From contig NZ_JAMFLI010000006.1 in NCBI RefSeq assembly GCF_023502145.1, positions 1 through 64,000 on the forward strand: a stretch of 64,000 nucleotides of DNA, in the 5' to 3' direction. Both the position numbers and the translations under genes were made by a program. Shown piece after piece: positions 1 through 9,718 of this stretch; positions within the stretch are counted from its first letter, which is position 1; each line of letters opens with the position of its first letter. The DNA is from Craterilacuibacter sp. RT1T. Lineage in GTDB: Bacteria; Pseudomonadota; Gammaproteobacteria; Burkholderiales; Chromobacteriaceae. The notes beneath the pieces were generated by a model. It was not told the origin of the DNA, made no database searches, and worked only from the letters and a program-made list of their open reading frames with translations.

Positions 1-109
1 CCTTGTTCGGAGGCGTCAACCACAAAAACCCAGTAAAAATACCCTTCACGCCCACAAAAACCATAAGACGCTGATTACAAAGAAAAAGACAAAATAAAAA
101 TCGATTAAC

Positions 110-1150
110 TTACAACCAGCGCCGGCGCGAAAAACCAAATGCAATACCCACCCCTATCACGCCCATGACCGCCAAGACCGCAAAATAGCCCCAGCGCCAA
201 TGCAATTCAGGCATGTAATCGAAATTCATGCCGTAAATGCCGGCAATCAGCGTTAGCGGCATAAAGATGATGGAGATAATGGTCAGCACCCGCATCTGCA
301 CATTCAAGCGGTTGGACTGGATAGAAAGGTATAAATCAAGCATGCCTGCCACCATATCGCGTGAAGCATCCAGCGACTCGAGTAAATGCAGGCAATGATC
401 AAACGCATCCCGTAACCACAAGCGGGTCTCCGGCCTGAACTGCGGCAGATCACCACGCGTCATCTGGTTGAGCATATCGCGTAGCGGCAACAGGGCGCGG
501 CGCAAACGCATGCCTTCATGCTTAAGCCGGTGAATACTGCGTAGTACACCACCACTCTTGTCCGCCAGCAGCTGGCGATCTATCGACTCCACCCGGTTAC
601 CGAAATCATCCAGCACGCCAAAGTAATCATCAATGACTGCGTCAATCAGGGTATAAGCCAAAAAATCGGCACCATGCAGCCGCAACATGGAGTCGGGCTT
701 TTTCAGCCGCTCGCGCACGGCACCGAAGACACCCAGCGGGTGCGGCTGGAATGTCAGCACAAAGCCCTGCCCCACCACCATATACATGGGCTCGGACTGC
801 AAACGGCGCTCTTCACCCGCCAGATAGTGAAATACGCGTGTCGCCAGAAACAAGTAGCTATCGTACTCTTCGACCTTCGGCCGCTGCCGCACACTGAGGA
901 TGTCTTCCTGCACCAAAGGATGCAGACCGAAGCGCTGACCGATGGCCTGCATCAAGCCGGGATTGGCCAGGCCGTACACATTCAGCCACAACACCTCCGC
1001 CTTGGCTTGATAGGCCAGGCCTTCCGCCACACTGGAAAACAGTGTCTCGTGACAGCCCTGCGGGCCATACTCGATCAGGGAAACCGTTACCTCCCCATGT
1101 GGCACCCCATCCGGAACGGCAGCCTGATCCTTCAGCGCGGGAGCATGCAT
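110..1150 (-). CDS. corA: CorA-type magnesium/cobalt transporter
   Basis: 346-aa inner-membrane divalent cation channel of the CorA (2-TM-GxN) family, mediating Mg2+ (and Co2+/Ni2+) uptake as a homopentamer. The long N-terminal cytoplasmic part is followed by two C-terminal membrane helices. The signature GMN tripeptide sits at about residues 307-309 (YGMNFDYMPEL), just after the first helix, and the short basic tail is RRRWL. Length is normal for the family. The gene starts one base after the ppx stop, so it is probably the last gene of a ppx-corA unit. The ATG at 1150 is the only well-placed start. The family assignment is secure; the exact metal preference is not visible in the sequence. 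Confidence 0.93.
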   Translation of the reverse strand: MHAPALKDQAAVPDGVPHGEVTVSLIEYGPQGCHETLFSSVAEGLAYQAKAEVLWLNVYGLANPGLMQAIGQRFGLHPLVQEDILSVRQRPKVEEYDSYLFLATRVFHYLAGEERRLQSEPMYMVVGQGFVLTFQPHPLGVFGAVRERLKKPDSMLRLHGADFLAYTLIDAVIDDYFGVLDDFGNRVESIDRQLLADKSGGVLRSIHRLKHEGMRLRRALLPLRDMLNQMTRGDLPQFRPETRLWLRDAFDHCLHLLESLDASRDMVAGMLDLYLSIQSNRLNVQMRVLTIISIIFMPLTLIAGIYGMNFDYMPELHWRWGYFAVLAVMGVIGVGIAFGFSRRRWL

Positions 1151-1151
1151 G

Positions 1152-2651
1152 CTAACGCCTCACCAGTTCCAGCTTGAAGCCGATTTTTTGCCACTGTGCG
1201 ACATCTTGCTCGAAGGCACTGGCCGTCAATGGGTGACCATCCAGCCATGCGCCATCCAACACCAGCGCAAAACCCCGCGCCCGTGCCTGCAAATCAAGTT
1301 GCGCAGGCAAATCCAGCACCACGCGCCGACGGTAAAACAACACCGCCAATCGCAGCGCCACTACGGCATACCAATGGTCAGGCTTTTCCACCAAGGCCTG
1401 CATCTTGCCCATATCCCCACGATGCCCCAACACCAGCGTCGCCAACTCAGACTGCTCTCGCCGGGAAAAACCGGGCATGTCGGCATTTTGTAGAATGTAA
1501 GCGGCATGCTTGTGATAAGCCGTATGCGCAATCGTCAAACCGATTTCATGCAGCCGCGCCGCCCAGCGCAACTGCCTGAGCGTATCCGGCTCACAATCCT
1601 CCCCCGACAATTGCCGGTAAAACTGCTCGGCCAAAAACTGGATCCTATCAGCCTGCGCCACATCGACATGGTAACGCCGGGCAAAGGCTGCCACGGTCAG
1701 CTCACGCTGGTCGTGATCGCGCTGCCGACCCATCAGGTCATACAGCACACCATCACGCAACGCCCCCTCGCCCACGCTCATGACTTCGATGCCCAACTCT
1801 TCGAAAATAGCCAGCATAATCGCCAGCCCGCCCGGCATCACCGGCGCCCGGTCAGGTTTAAGGCCATTGATCGCCAGTGCATTAATGCGACCCGCGCGAA
1901 TAAATGCCTCGCTCAATTGCACCATGCCGCCGTGAGTAATATCGCGCACCGACCAGTCATTCAGCTCCAGCATATCGCGCAGCGAACGGGCGGTACCGGA
2001 AGTGCCGATAGCGAGTTGCCACTGATCCCGGGTGTAGATATGACTGATACGCTGAATTTCATTGCGCGCCCCCAGCACCGCCGAGCGCATGGCTGCGCGG
2101 GTGATGTTTCCGTCGGGGAAATAGCGCATGGTGTAGCTGACGCAACCCAGTGGCAGACTTTCAGTCACGCGGGCACTGAACTGGCTACCCAGGATAAATT
2201 CGGTAGAACCACCTCCGATATCGACCACCAACCTGGACTCCGGCGTATTGGGCATGGCATGTGCGGCCCCCAGATACACCAGACGAGCCTCTTCACGCCC
2301 GGCAATAATTTCGATCGGAAACCCCAGCAAGGCCTCCGCTTCACGCATGAATTCGGGCGCATTACGCGCCACGCGCAGGGCATTGGTCCCCACCACACGC
2401 ACCTGAGCGGGCTCGAAGCCGCGCAGACGCTCGCCAAAGCGGGCAAGACAGGCCAAAGCCCGCTGCCGTGTCGCTTCATCCAGTACTTTATCCGCATTAA
2501 GCCCGGCCCCCAGCCGCACGGTCTCTTTTAAAGAGTCCAGCGTAAACAACTGGCGGTCAAGCACACGCGCAATTTGCAGACGAAAGCTGTTCGATCCCAG
2601 ATCGGCGGCAGCCAGTACGGTATAGGGAGAATCGCTAGGGGAGAGAGGCAA
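1152..2651 (-). CDS. ppx: Exopolyphosphatase, Ppx/GppA family
   Basis: 499-aa cytoplasmic phosphatase that removes terminal phosphates from polyphosphate (Ppx) or hydrolyses pppGpp (GppA). The ASKHA-fold phosphate loops are visible: DLGSNSFRL near residue 17, GTNALRVARN near 88, DIGGGSTEF near 145 and GTSGTARSL near 215. A C-terminal HD-like helical domain follows. No ATG lies near the N-terminus. The reading frame opens with TTG at 2651, preceded by a GGAA about 8 bases upstream, so a TTG start is inferred. It sits downstream of phoU, a pairing that fits phosphate and polyphosphate homeostasis. Ppx rather than GppA is favoured by length (close to the roughly 510 aa of Ppx) and by the phoU neighbour. 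Confidence 0.9.
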   Translation of the reverse strand: MPLSPSDSPYTVLAAADLGSNSFRLQIARVLDRQLFTLDSLKETVRLGAGLNADKVLDEATRQRALACLARFGERLRGFEPAQVRVVGTNALRVARNAPEFMREAEALLGFPIEIIAGREEARLVYLGAAHAMPNTPESRLVVDIGGGSTEFILGSQFSARVTESLPLGCVSYTMRYFPDGNITRAAMRSAVLGARNEIQRISHIYTRDQWQLAIGTSGTARSLRDMLELNDWSVRDITHGGMVQLSEAFIRAGRINALAINGLKPDRAPVMPGGLAIMLAIFEELGIEVMSVGEGALRDGVLYDLMGRQRDHDQRELTVAAFARRYHVDVAQADRIQFLAEQFYRQLSGEDCEPDTLRQLRWAARLHEIGLTIAHTAYHKHAAYILQNADMPGFSRREQSELATLVLGHRGDMGKMQALVEKPDHWYAVVALRLAVLFYRRRVVLDLPAQLDLQARARGFALVLDGAWLDGHPLTASAFEQDVAQWQKIGFKLELVRR

Positions 2652-2676
2652 AACAGCGTTCCAAAAGTGGCGAAAA

Positions 2677-2709
2677 TAAAAAAGCGGTAACCATGTTACC
2701 GCTTTTTTT
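2677..2709 (-). terminator. Rho-independent terminator after phoU
   Basis: A perfect 11-bp inverted repeat (aaagcggtaac at 2681-2691, gttaccgcttt at 2695-2705) encloses a 3-base loop. It is flanked by A-rich and T-rich runs on both sides, so it could act in either direction. It lies between the phoU stop and the ppx TTG start, so on the minus strand it would terminate or attenuate phoU transcription before ppx-corA. Confidence 0.8.
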
Positions 2710-2724
2710 CAGCCTTTGGCGTAT

Positions 2725-3435
2725 CTAGCCGGCCGTCAGGCCGATTTCACGCTTGATCTCTTCAATCGAGGTATGGCGTATATCCTTGCCTTTGACCAGA
2801 TAAACCACATACTCGGAAATATTCTTCGAATGGTCGCCAATGCGCTCAATGGCCTTGGCAATAAACAGGGTATCGATGGACATGCTGATCGTGCGCGGAT
2901 CTTCCATCATAAAGGTCATCAACTGGCGCAGCTCGGCAGTAAAGTCTTCATCCAGCCCCTTGTCCTCCTCTGCCAGCTCGAGTGCCGCGCTGGCATCCAG
3001 CCGGGCAAAAGCATCCAGCGCGCGGCGCAACATATTGACCGCCACCTCGGCCATCTTGCTGACCTCGCGAAAACGCGGCAGCTGGTAGCGCTCCGAGGTG
3101 TAGATGATCTTGCCCATGCGCGCTATTTTCTGCGCCTCATCGCCGATGCGTTCCAAATCGGTAATGGTCTTGATCACCGAAATCACCATGCGCAAATCGC
3201 TGGCGGCCGGCTGACGGCGGGCAATAATGTGCTGGCAGTCTTCATCAATCGCCACTTCCAGAGCATTGACCAGCGCATCATTCACAATCACTTTGTCAAA
3301 ACGCTCGATATCGCCAGTAAGCAGCGCATCAATAGCGGAGAGGATCTGCTGCTCAACCAGCCCACCCATTTGCAACACACGGGTACGCACGGTCTCCAGC
3401 TCAAGGTCAAATTGCTTGGAAATATGATCAGACAT
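2725..3435 (-). CDS. phoU: Phosphate signalling protein PhoU
   Basis: 236-aa cytoplasmic protein of two similar three-helix bundles. PhoU links the PstSCAB phosphate transporter to the PhoR/PhoB two-component system and keeps the Pho regulon off when phosphate is plentiful. The two metal-binding-type repeats are visible as DLERIGDEAQKIARM (near residue 93) and AIERIGDHSKNISEYVVYL (near 200). The opening MSDHISKQFDLELETVRT is typical. No pst genes are adjacent, so here phoU stands with ppx rather than in a pst operon. ATG at 3435. Confidence 0.95.
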   Translation of the reverse strand: MSDHISKQFDLELETVRTRVLQMGGLVEQQILSAIDALLTGDIERFDKVIVNDALVNALEVAIDEDCQHIIARRQPAASDLRMVISVIKTITDLERIGDEAQKIARMGKIIYTSERYQLPRFREVSKMAEVAVNMLRRALDAFARLDASAALELAEEDKGLDEDFTAELRQLMTFMMEDPRTISMSIDTLFIAKAIERIGDHSKNISEYVVYLVKGKDIRHTSIEEIKREIGLTAG

Positions 3436-3506
3436 GAAAGACTCGCAACGACAGATACAGAGGGCTGCATGCTAACAAGTCAACATGACAGCCCTATTAC
3501 AGGAAA

Positions 3507-4169
3507 TTAACGCAAGACCTCAACACCACTCTCGCGGGCCAGCAACAAAACATCGGCACGACGGCGGGCAAACAAGCCGCAAGTCACGACCCCGGCCAGA
3601 TGATTGATCAGCTCTTCCATTTCAACCGGCTTGGCAATGTGCAGGCCATACACATCCAGGATGATGTTGCCGTTATCGGTGATGAAATCAGGGCGCAGTT
3701 CGGGATGGCCACCCAGTTTGACCAACTCGCGCGCCACAAAACTGCGCGCCATCGGAATCACCTCGATCGGCACCGGAAACTTGCCCAGCACATCTACATA
3801 CTTGGAAGCGTCAGCAATGCAGATAAACTCCTGAGCGGCTGCGGCTACAATCTTTTCCCGCGTCAGCGCACCGCCACCACCCTTGATCATATGCAGGTAG
3901 TGGTTCACTTCGTCCGCACCATCGATGTAAACCGGGATCTCGTCCACGCTATTGAGATCAAACACCGGAATATGATGTGCCTTGAGGCGTGCCGTACTGG
4001 CTTCAGAGCTGGAGACCGCCCCCTTGATGCGACCCTTCATGGTCGCAGCCAATTCTTCGATAAAGATATTGACCGTACTGCCGGTACCGATACCGATGAT
4101 GGCGTCCTCGGGCACGAATTCCAGCGCTTTTCTGGCCGCAGCCAATTTCAATTGATCAGGGGTAAGCAT
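3507..4169 (-). CDS. rpiA: Ribose-5-phosphate isomerase A
   Basis: 220-aa cytoplasmic enzyme interconverting ribose 5-phosphate and ribulose 5-phosphate in the non-oxidative pentose phosphate pathway. Family motifs are clear: [15 protein letters not shown] (residues 26-40, phosphate loop), DGADEVN (84-90) with the catalytic Asp pair, and [14 protein letters not shown] (95-108) carrying the catalytic Glu and Lys. Length matches the roughly 219 aa of E. coli RpiA. It begins with [16 protein letters not shown]. About 64 bp separates it from ispF upstream, so it may be a separate unit or the tail of the ispDF operon. Confidence 0.97.
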   Translation of the reverse strand: MLTPDQLKLAAARKALEFVPEDAIIGIGTGSTVNIFIEELAATMKGRIKGAVSSSEASTARLKAHHIPVFDLNSVDEIPVYIDGADEVNHYLHMIKGGGGALTREKIVAAAAQEFICIADASKYVDVLGKFPVPIEVIPMARSFVARELVKLGGHPELRPDFITDNGNIILDVYGLHIAKPVEMEELINHLAGVVTCGLFARRRADVLLLARESGVEVLR

Positions 4170-4233
4170 AGAAGGCTCCGTAGCGGGTTATCTAGTCACT
4201 TCAATTATTCCACACCCAGACATTTATGTCGTA

Positions 4234-4713
4234 CTAATGTGCAGCCATCAGTAAACAAACCGCTTGCGCCTCTATGGCCTCACATCGTCCAAGATAGCCC
4301 AAAGTCTCGTTGGTCTTGCCCTTGATATTGACGGCACCGACATCAATGGCCAGATCCGCAGCAAGATTAGCGCGCATGGCATCGATATGCGGTGCCAGTT
4401 TCGGCTGCTGTGCAATCAGCGTGGCATCCACATTCACCACTTGCCAACCGGCTGCCCGCACGCGCGCCAGCGCCTCGCGCAGCAAAATCCGGCTATCCGC
4501 CCCCTTGAAGGAGGCATCGGTATCGGGAAACAAGCGACCGATATCACCCAGCGCCGCAGCACCCAGCACCGCGTCGGTTACCGCATGCAGCAAAGCATCG
4601 GCGTCGGAATGACCAAGCAAACCTTTATCATGCGGTATTTCCAGTCCGCCCAAAATCAAGGGCCGCCCCTCGACTAAACGGTGTACATCGTAACCCTGTC
4701 CGATACGGAACAT
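4234..4713 (-). CDS. ispF: 2-C-methyl-D-erythritol 2,4-cyclodiphosphate synthase
   Basis: 159-aa trimeric zinc enzyme that cyclises CDP-ME 2-phosphate to MEcPP in the non-mevalonate (MEP) isoprenoid pathway. Zinc ligands are seen as GYDVH (Asp and His near residues 9-11) and the conserved [15 protein letters not shown] (His near 43). The C-terminal [11 protein letters not shown] substrate loop is present. Its ATG directly follows the ispD TGA with no gap, giving a translationally coupled ispD-ispF pair, the usual proteobacterial arrangement. Confidence 0.97.
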   Translation of the reverse strand: MFRIGQGYDVHRLVEGRPLILGGLEIPHDKGLLGHSDADALLHAVTDAVLGAAALGDIGRLFPDTDASFKGADSRILLREALARVRAAGWQVVNVDATLIAQQPKLAPHIDAMRANLAADLAIDVGAVNIKGKTNETLGYLGRCEAIEAQAVCLLMAAH

Positions 4714-5400
4714 TCAACCCTCCTTGCCAGCTGCGAGAATGGCACGCGCCAGCGCCAGATCAGCCGGATACGTAACCTTGAAGTTTTGCGCCTCGCCCTC
4801 GACAAGACGCGGCTGCAAGCCCAGCATTTCGATCGCCGAGGCTTCGTCCGTGATCGCCGCCTCAACGCCATTTTTCAGGGCGCGCAACAATTGCGCACAG
4901 CGGAACATCTGCGGGGTTTGCGCCAGCCACAAGCCTTCGCGCGGGATGGTCTTGCTGACATGGCCATCGGCCGTCGCCCGTTTCACCGTATCGGCCACCG
5001 GCAAAGCCAGCAAACCACCGATCTCGTCATCCGCCACGCGGGCAATCAGCCGCTCCACCATGGCGACCGTCAGACAACAGCGCGCAGCATCGTGCACCAG
5101 CACCCAATCCTCTCCGGCAGCGGCAAGCGCAGCCAGACCGTTGTGTACACTGGCTGCACGGCTAGAACCGCCGACCCGCAACACTTCCAGTTTGGGAATA
5201 TCCCAGTCAAAGCTGTCAAACCAGTCGTCTTCCGGTGAAATCACCACCACGACCCGCGTCATGGCGGGCACGGCAGCCAGCACCGACAAGGTGTGCCACA
5301 TCAGCGGCTTACCCAATAGCTGCAAATACTGCTTGGGACTGGGCGCACCAAAGCGGCTGCCCGATCCGGCGGCCGGCACCAGCGCAATATAAGCACTCAT
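4714..5400 (-). CDS. ispD: 2-C-methyl-D-erythritol 4-phosphate cytidylyltransferase
   Basis: 228-aa cytidylyltransferase that joins CTP and MEP to give CDP-ME in the MEP isoprenoid pathway. The N-terminal nucleotide-binding signature is ALVPAAGSGSRFG with PKQYLQLLGKP after it, and VLVHDAARCC and the ITDEASAIE segment follow. The frame is open further upstream, but the start at 5400 is chosen because its ATG overlaps the dnaQ TGA (ATGA) and the protein then begins right at the conserved fold (MSAYIALVPAAG). This implies dnaQ-ispD-ispF translational coupling. Confidence 0.96.
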   Translation of the reverse strand: MSAYIALVPAAGSGSRFGAPSPKQYLQLLGKPLMWHTLSVLAAVPAMTRVVVVISPEDDWFDSFDWDIPKLEVLRVGGSSRAASVHNGLAALAAAGEDWVLVHDAARCCLTVAMVERLIARVADDEIGGLLALPVADTVKRATADGHVSKTIPREGLWLAQTPQMFRCAQLLRALKNGVEAAITDEASAIEMLGLQPRLVEGEAQNFKVTYPADLALARAILAAGKEG

Positions 5401-6113
5401 GCCTGCGCCTCCGCTTCCAGCTGACGCCAGACACATACCCCCTTGACCGACTTGTCCAGCGCATCCAGATACTGCGCATGTTCAGCCAGTTCATTCTCGC
5501 TGGCGCGCAAGACCGGAATGGGCTTGCGTTCATAGTTCAGCAACGCCAGCGTCTCAAGCCCGCTCTCCTCCTGCTCGACATCCATTGCCAGACTTTCCTG
5601 GCCACGCGTCATCCACAGATAGACTTCTGCCAGCAACTCGCAGTCGATCAGGGCACCGTGCACCGTCCGGTTGGAGCGGTCGACATCAAAACGGTCACAC
5701 AAGGCATCCAGGCTATTGCGCTTGCCCGGGAACTGGTCGCGCGCCATCACCAGCGTATCGATCACACCGGCACATTGCGCTGCGGTCATCGGCAAGCCGG
5801 CACGCTCGAACTCGGCATTCATAAAGCCGATATCAAACGGGGCGTTGTGAATGATCAGCTCGCCATCGGCGATAAAGTCGGAGATTTCAGCCGCGACATC
5901 GGCAAAACGCGGCTTGCCCTCGAGGAACTCGAGCGAAATACCGTGCACGCGCTGTGCATCGGGGTCAATCGCCCGCTCCGGGTGCATATACAGATGCAAA
6001 TGGCGCCCGGTCAGTTTGCGGTCGACCATTTCCAGCGCAGCAAATTCGATAATACGGTGCCCTTGCGACGGCTCAAGGCCGGTCGTCTCGGTGTCGAGAA
6101 TAATCTGTCTCAT
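5397..6113 (-). CDS. dnaQ: DNA polymerase III epsilon subunit, proofreading exonuclease
   Basis: 238-aa 3'-5' exonuclease subunit of the replicative polymerase core. All DEDDh motifs are present: ExoI LDTETTGLEP (residues 6-15), ExoII HNAPFDIGFMN (near 98) and ExoIII HGALIDCELLAEVYL (near 160). The C-terminal tail contains the segment that binds the polymerase alpha subunit in relatives. Neighbouring rnhA and a YafS-like methyltransferase mirror the E. coli yafS-rnhA-dnaQ neighbourhood, but here all three are on one strand. An inverted repeat (gccgtg/cacggc, 6129-6150) in the 44-bp gap from rnhA could modulate read-through. Confidence 0.97.
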   Translation of the reverse strand: MRQIILDTETTGLEPSQGHRIIEFAALEMVDRKLTGRHLHLYMHPERAIDPDAQRVHGISLEFLEGKPRFADVAAEISDFIADGELIIHNAPFDIGFMNAEFERAGLPMTAAQCAGVIDTLVMARDQFPGKRNSLDALCDRFDVDRSNRTVHGALIDCELLAEVYLWMTRGQESLAMDVEQEESGLETLALLNYERKPIPVLRASENELAEHAQYLDALDKSVKGVCVWRQLEAEAQA

Positions 6114-6157
6114 GGGAAATTCCGGATGGCCGTGCTGTATCAGCCACGGCTTGTCTA

Positions 6158-6601
6158 TCAGTGTGCTAGCGTCACGCCGCGATTGGCCAACTCGTCAGCC
6201 CGCTCGTTGAATTCATGGCCGGCGTGGCCTTTGACCCAGCGCCAGTCCACCGACAAATGCCGGTTGCGCTCGGCATCCAGCGCCTGCCACAGGTCGGCAT
6301 TCTTGACCGGTGCCTTGGCGGCCGTTTTCCAGCCACGCAGCTTCCAGCCGTGTATCCACTCGGAAATGCCTTTTTGCACATATTGCGAATCGGTATACAC
6401 CACGACATGGCAAGGCCGGGTCAGCGCCTTAAGCGCTTCGATCACGGCCAAGAGTTCCATGCGGTTATTGGTGGTCCCCAACTCGCCGCCACACAACTCT
6501 TTCTCCTTGCCCTTAAAGCGCAACAATGCGCCCCAGCCCCCGGGCCCGGGGTTGCCCTTGCAGGCACCATCAGAATAAATTTCAACCTTATCTTGCGTCA
6601 T
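6158..6601 (-). CDS. rnhA: Ribonuclease HI
   Basis: 147-aa endonuclease that degrades the RNA strand of RNA-DNA hybrids. The catalytic carboxylates are visible in [16 protein letters not shown] (Asp near residue 11), [12 protein letters not shown] (Glu near 49), VVYTDSQYV (Asp near 71) and the C-terminal NERADELA (Asp near 135). [11 protein letters not shown]-type handle residues (VKGHAGHE) are present. The ATG overlaps the TGA of the upstream methyltransferase gene (ATGA), suggesting coupled translation. Length is within the usual 150 aa. Confidence 0.97.
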   Translation of the reverse strand: MTQDKVEIYSDGACKGNPGPGGWGALLRFKGKEKELCGGELGTTNNRMELLAVIEALKALTRPCHVVVYTDSQYVQKGISEWIHGWKLRGWKTAAKAPVKNADLWQALDAERNRHLSVDWRWVKGHAGHEFNERADELANRGVTLAH

Positions 6602-7329
6602 AGTGTCTCATCGTGAGGATTATCTACTGCATGGCGCCGGTCACCCAGCACCGCGAGATTGGCCACCGGCACGCGCGCTTGCCAGCGCGGCTTGATCAGA
6701 CGCATACCGCGCTGGCGCTTGATCGCACTGATGCCATAGACCCCCGCGACCAAAGGCCAGCAACGATGACCGACCCGCTCCATAAATTGCCAGTGGGCCA
6801 GCCAGTCCTGCCGGTCAAGCGGCGGGGCATAGCACATGAATACGCTGTCGGACAGCTCGAAGCCCAATAATTCGAACCAGTCCTTCAAACGGGACAGGCG
6901 CAGAAAATTTCCGCTCCACGGCACTTTGCTGCGTCCTTGCAGCAGGCGACGCCCACCCCAAGCCGAGAACGGGTTAAAACCGGTCAACACCAGCCGCCCC
7001 TCAGGCACCAGCACCCGTTCGGCTTCGCGCAACACCTGATGCGGATGGGCGGTAAAATCCAGCGTATGCGGCAGTAGCAACAAATCCAGGCTGCGGGAGT
7101 CGATAGGCAATTGCGCGGCATCACAACGTACGGCAACGGATCCCGAGTCACCGACACAGGTGCGCCACGGCATACGGTTGGCGCGCAGAAAATCATGACC
7201 GGGCGCACCAAACTGCAGCGCACGAAAGCCGAACGCATCGGCAACCGCCGCGTCGAAATAGGCCTGTTCGCTCTGCAACAGATACTGCCCGAGCCCGCCC
7301 TCATCCAGCCAGCTTGAAAATGTGCTCAT
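6598..7329 (-). CDS. SAM-dependent methyltransferase, YafS-like
   Basis: 243-aa putative class I S-adenosylmethionine methyltransferase. The segment [39 protein letters not shown] (roughly residues 85-125) corresponds to motifs IV-VI of the Methyltransf_11 fold. The N-terminal part lacks a strong GxGxG loop, as in the YafS group. Position immediately upstream of rnhA matches E. coli yafS. The start at 7329 is preferred because the protein then opens with [18 protein letters not shown], as relatives do; the longer frame to 7374 has no ribosome-binding site. The substrate is unknown. Confidence 0.8.
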   Translation of the reverse strand: MSTFSSWLDEGGLGQYLLQSEQAYFDAAVADAFGFRALQFGAPGHDFLRANRMPWRTCVGDSGSVAVRCDAAQLPIDSRSLDLLLLPHTLDFTAHPHQVLREAERVLVPEGRLVLTGFNPFSAWGGRRLLQGRSKVPWSGNFLRLSRLKDWFELLGFELSDSVFMCYAPPLDRQDWLAHWQFMERVGHRCWPLVAGVYGISAIKRQRGMRLIKPRWQARVPVANLAVLGDRRHAVDNPHDETL

Positions 7330-7444
7330 AACCGATTGCTTAAACCGCGTGAGTCGCGCGTGCCCCGCGGGCATGCATCAGGTCATTATATCCGAAGCTG
7401 CCGTGCGATCAGCCGCCCTGCGGCGGCGAAGCGACACCGGCGCA

Positions 7445-8053
7445 TCAGATGGCTTGTCCCTGCAACCAGGCGCCGACCTTGGCCGCCGGCTGCTTTTGCA
7501 GCTTGCACAGCAAACGATGCGTCACCTCGGTCAGCCCATAGTGCTGCTGCAGATGTGAGGCCAGATAAAGCGCCAGATTGGCCGCCATTTCGGTGTCAGC
7601 CAAGGCGCGGTGGGCGCGGCCGGTGTCGGGCAGACCCAGATAGCGGTTAAGCGTACCCAGCTTATGATTGGGTGCTTGCGGCAGCAAACGGCGCGCCAGC
7701 AACATCGAGCAGGCGAAATCCTGCGTGCGGCTTAGCCCCAGCAGGCCCAATTCGTAATCCCAGAATTTTTTGTCGAACGAGGCATTGTGCGCCAGCAAGG
7801 GCGTAGAACCGACAAAGCGGGCCGCTTCCTGCATCACCTCGCGCGCAGGGGGTGCGCTTTTAAGCATCGCGTTGCTAATGCCGGTCAGGCGCTCGATATC
7901 AGACGGAATCCACACGCCGGCATTCATCAGGCTTTGGTAGCGATCCACCATCTTCCCGTTTTCGACCAGTATCACCGCGATTTCGGTTGCCCGGCAGCGG
8001 GAGCCAGGGGAGAGTCCGTTGGTTTCAAAGTCGATGACGGCAATACGTTCCAT
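7445..8053 (-). CDS. DEDDh 3'-5' exonuclease, DnaQ-like
   Basis: 202-aa stand-alone exonuclease domain related to DnaQ/PolC proofreading domains. Motifs: ExoI VIDFETNGLSPGSR at the N-terminus, ExoII HNASFDKKFWDYEL near residue 85 and ExoIII HRALADTEMAANLAL near 155. It lacks polymerase-binding or helicase regions, so a role in DNA repair or RNA trimming is possible but not shown. The start at 8053 places Met directly before the first strand (MERIAVIDFE); the open frame further upstream is not protein-like. A 115-bp gap without a clear terminator separates it from the methyltransferase gene. Confidence 0.83.
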   Translation of the reverse strand: MERIAVIDFETNGLSPGSRCRATEIAVILVENGKMVDRYQSLMNAGVWIPSDIERLTGISNAMLKSAPPAREVMQEAARFVGSTPLLAHNASFDKKFWDYELGLLGLSRTQDFACSMLLARRLLPQAPNHKLGTLNRYLGLPDTGRAHRALADTEMAANLALYLASHLQQHYGLTEVTHRLLCKLQKQPAAKVGAWLQGQAI

Positions 8054-8189
8054 ACTGTATGGGTATCCAGAAGCAAGGCAAGAGCCGGCACTATGCCGCC
8101 TCATGCAGTAAAAGGCAAAGACGCCACGCTTGCCAGCGTCCCGACTCCCGACCAAACTGCATCACCGCTAGCGCAAACGAAAGTACATC

Positions 8190-9122
8190 ATGCCTCTGAT
8201 CCGGTTAAGCGATCCCAACGCTCCTCTTTCGTCCGAGATCACCCCGCAGGCGGTGTATCTGGACCGTCGCCGCTTTCTGGCGACTGGTGCCGCCGGCGTA
8301 GCGGGCCTGCTCTTGCCCGAGGCGCACGCCGCCACGCTCAAGGCGCTGCCCAGCGCCTATTCGCTCAAGGAAAAGCCCAACTCGCTGGACGAGATCACCC
8401 ACTACAACAATTTTTACGAATTCGGCAGCAGCAAGACCGACCCGGCCAAGTATGCAGGACAACTGGTGGTCGACCCGTGGACACTGAAAATCGGCGGCCA
8501 TGTCGCCAAGCCGCTGACGCTGGACTATGACCAGCTATTTCGTATTGCGCCACTGGAAGAGCGTATCTACCGTCTGCGCTGCGTCGAGGGCTGGTCCATG
8601 GTGATTCCGTGGATAGGCGTGCCGCTGGCCAGCCTGCTCAAACAGGTGCAGCCAAGCAGCAAGGGGCGCTTCGTGCAGTTTGTCACACTGGAGCGCCCAA
8701 GCCAGATGCCGGGCCAGCGTACCGATTTGCTGCCGTGGCCTTATCGCGAAGGCTTGCGCATCGATGAAGCCATGAATCCGCTCACCTTGCTGGCCGTCGG
8801 CCTGTATGGCGAAACCCTGCCCAAGCAGAACGGCGCGCCCATCCGCCTGGTCGTGCCATGGAAGTATGGTTTTAAAAGCATCAAGTCCATCGTCGCCATC
8901 AATCTGGTCGAGCAGCAACCCACCACCACCTGGCAGCAGTTGGCGCCCAATGAATACGGTTTCTTTGCCAATGTGAACCCCGAAGTCGACCATCCGCGCT
9001 GGAGTCAGGCCAATGAGCGCCGCGTGGGCGAGTTTTCACGGCGCAAGACACTGATGTTCAACGGCTATGGCGAACAAGTGGCAGGGATGTATTCGAAACT
9101 GGATTTGAGGCGCTGGTTCTGA
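8190..9122 (+). CDS. msrP: Protein-methionine-sulfoxide reductase catalytic subunit MsrP (YedY)
   Basis: 310-aa periplasmic molybdopterin enzyme that repairs oxidised methionines in envelope proteins, taking electrons from MsrQ and the quinone pool. A twin-arginine export signal ([19 protein letters not shown]) lies at about residues 25-43, so it is exported folded by Tat. The molybdenum-ligating cysteine is in [10 protein letters not shown] near residue 130. [19 protein letters not shown] and [12 protein letters not shown] are conserved family segments. Its TGA overlaps the msrQ ATG by one base, so the two are an operon. Divergent from the exonuclease gene across 136 bp. Confidence 0.95.
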   Translation: MPLIRLSDPNAPLSSEITPQAVYLDRRRFLATGAAGVAGLLLPEAHAATLKALPSAYSLKEKPNSLDEITHYNNFYEFGSSKTDPAKYAGQLVVDPWTLKIGGHVAKPLTLDYDQLFRIAPLEERIYRLRCVEGWSMVIPWIGVPLASLLKQVQPSSKGRFVQFVTLERPSQMPGQRTDLLPWPYREGLRIDEAMNPLTLLAVGLYGETLPKQNGAPIRLVVPWKYGFKSIKSIVAINLVEQQPTTTWQQLAPNEYGFFANVNPEVDHPRWSQANERRVGEFSRRKTLMFNGYGEQVAGMYSKLDLRRWF

Positions 9123-9718
9123 TGGCCGCCCGCCCCTTGCCCTTCTGGGCCAAACCTTTGCTGTTTGCCTTGTGTGCGCTGCCGCTGCTACACGCCGCCT
9201 GGCGGGTTTACCAGGGCGAGGCCGCCGATCCGGCCGATTACCTGACGCGTGAAAGCGGCTGGTGGGCACTGACGCTCTTGCTGGCAACACTCACCATCAC
9301 GCCGCTGGTCAAGCTGGGACACTGGCCGCAACTGATGCGCCTGCGCCGCATGCTGGGCCTGTATGCGTTTGCCTATGCCAGCGTGCATCTGGCCATTTAT
9401 CTGCTGCTTAGCGGTGGCGACCTTGCCATCATCGGCGACGACATCATGAAAAGCCCGTATATCGTGGTCGGCTTTAGTGCCTGGCTGTTGCTGCTGCCGC
9501 TGGCCATCACCTCGACCGATGGCTGGATGCGCCGCCTCAAGCGTCGCTGGAGCCAGTTGCACCGGCTGATCTATCCGGCAAGCATGCTCGCCGTCATCCA
9601 TTTCTGGTGGCTGACCAAGTCGGATATGCGCCAGCCGCTGCTGTTCGCCCTGTTGCTGGGTGTATTGCTTGTCTGGCGCGTATGGCGACGCCGCGTACCG
9701 GGGGCGCGCAGCGCTTAA
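9122..9718 (+). CDS. msrQ: Heme-binding membrane subunit MsrQ (YedZ)
   Basis: 198-aa integral membrane b-type cytochrome of the ferric-reductase-like family. It passes electrons to MsrP. About six hydrophobic helices are seen. Conserved histidines likely to ligate heme lie in YAFAYASVHLAIYLL (near residue 85), LHRLIYPASMLAVIHFWW (near 145-165). RRMLGLYAF and LGHWPQLMRLR are family segments. Translation is probably coupled to msrP by the overlapping stop and start. Its TAA overlaps the convergent tRNA-binding gene by four bases. Confidence 0.93.
   Translation: MAARPLPFWAKPLLFALCALPLLHAAWRVYQGEAADPADYLTRESGWWALTLLLATLTITPLVKLGHWPQLMRLRRMLGLYAFAYASVHLAIYLLLSGGDLAIIGDDIMKSPYIVVGFSAWLLLLPLAITSTDGWMRRLKRRWSQLHRLIYPASMLAVIHFWWLTKSDMRQPLLFALLLGVLLVWRVWRRRVPGARSA

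Noticed and set aside
1506-2531. 341-codon plus-strand frame opposite ppx
   Set aside because: It is antisense to a well-supported gene and has no recognisable motif.
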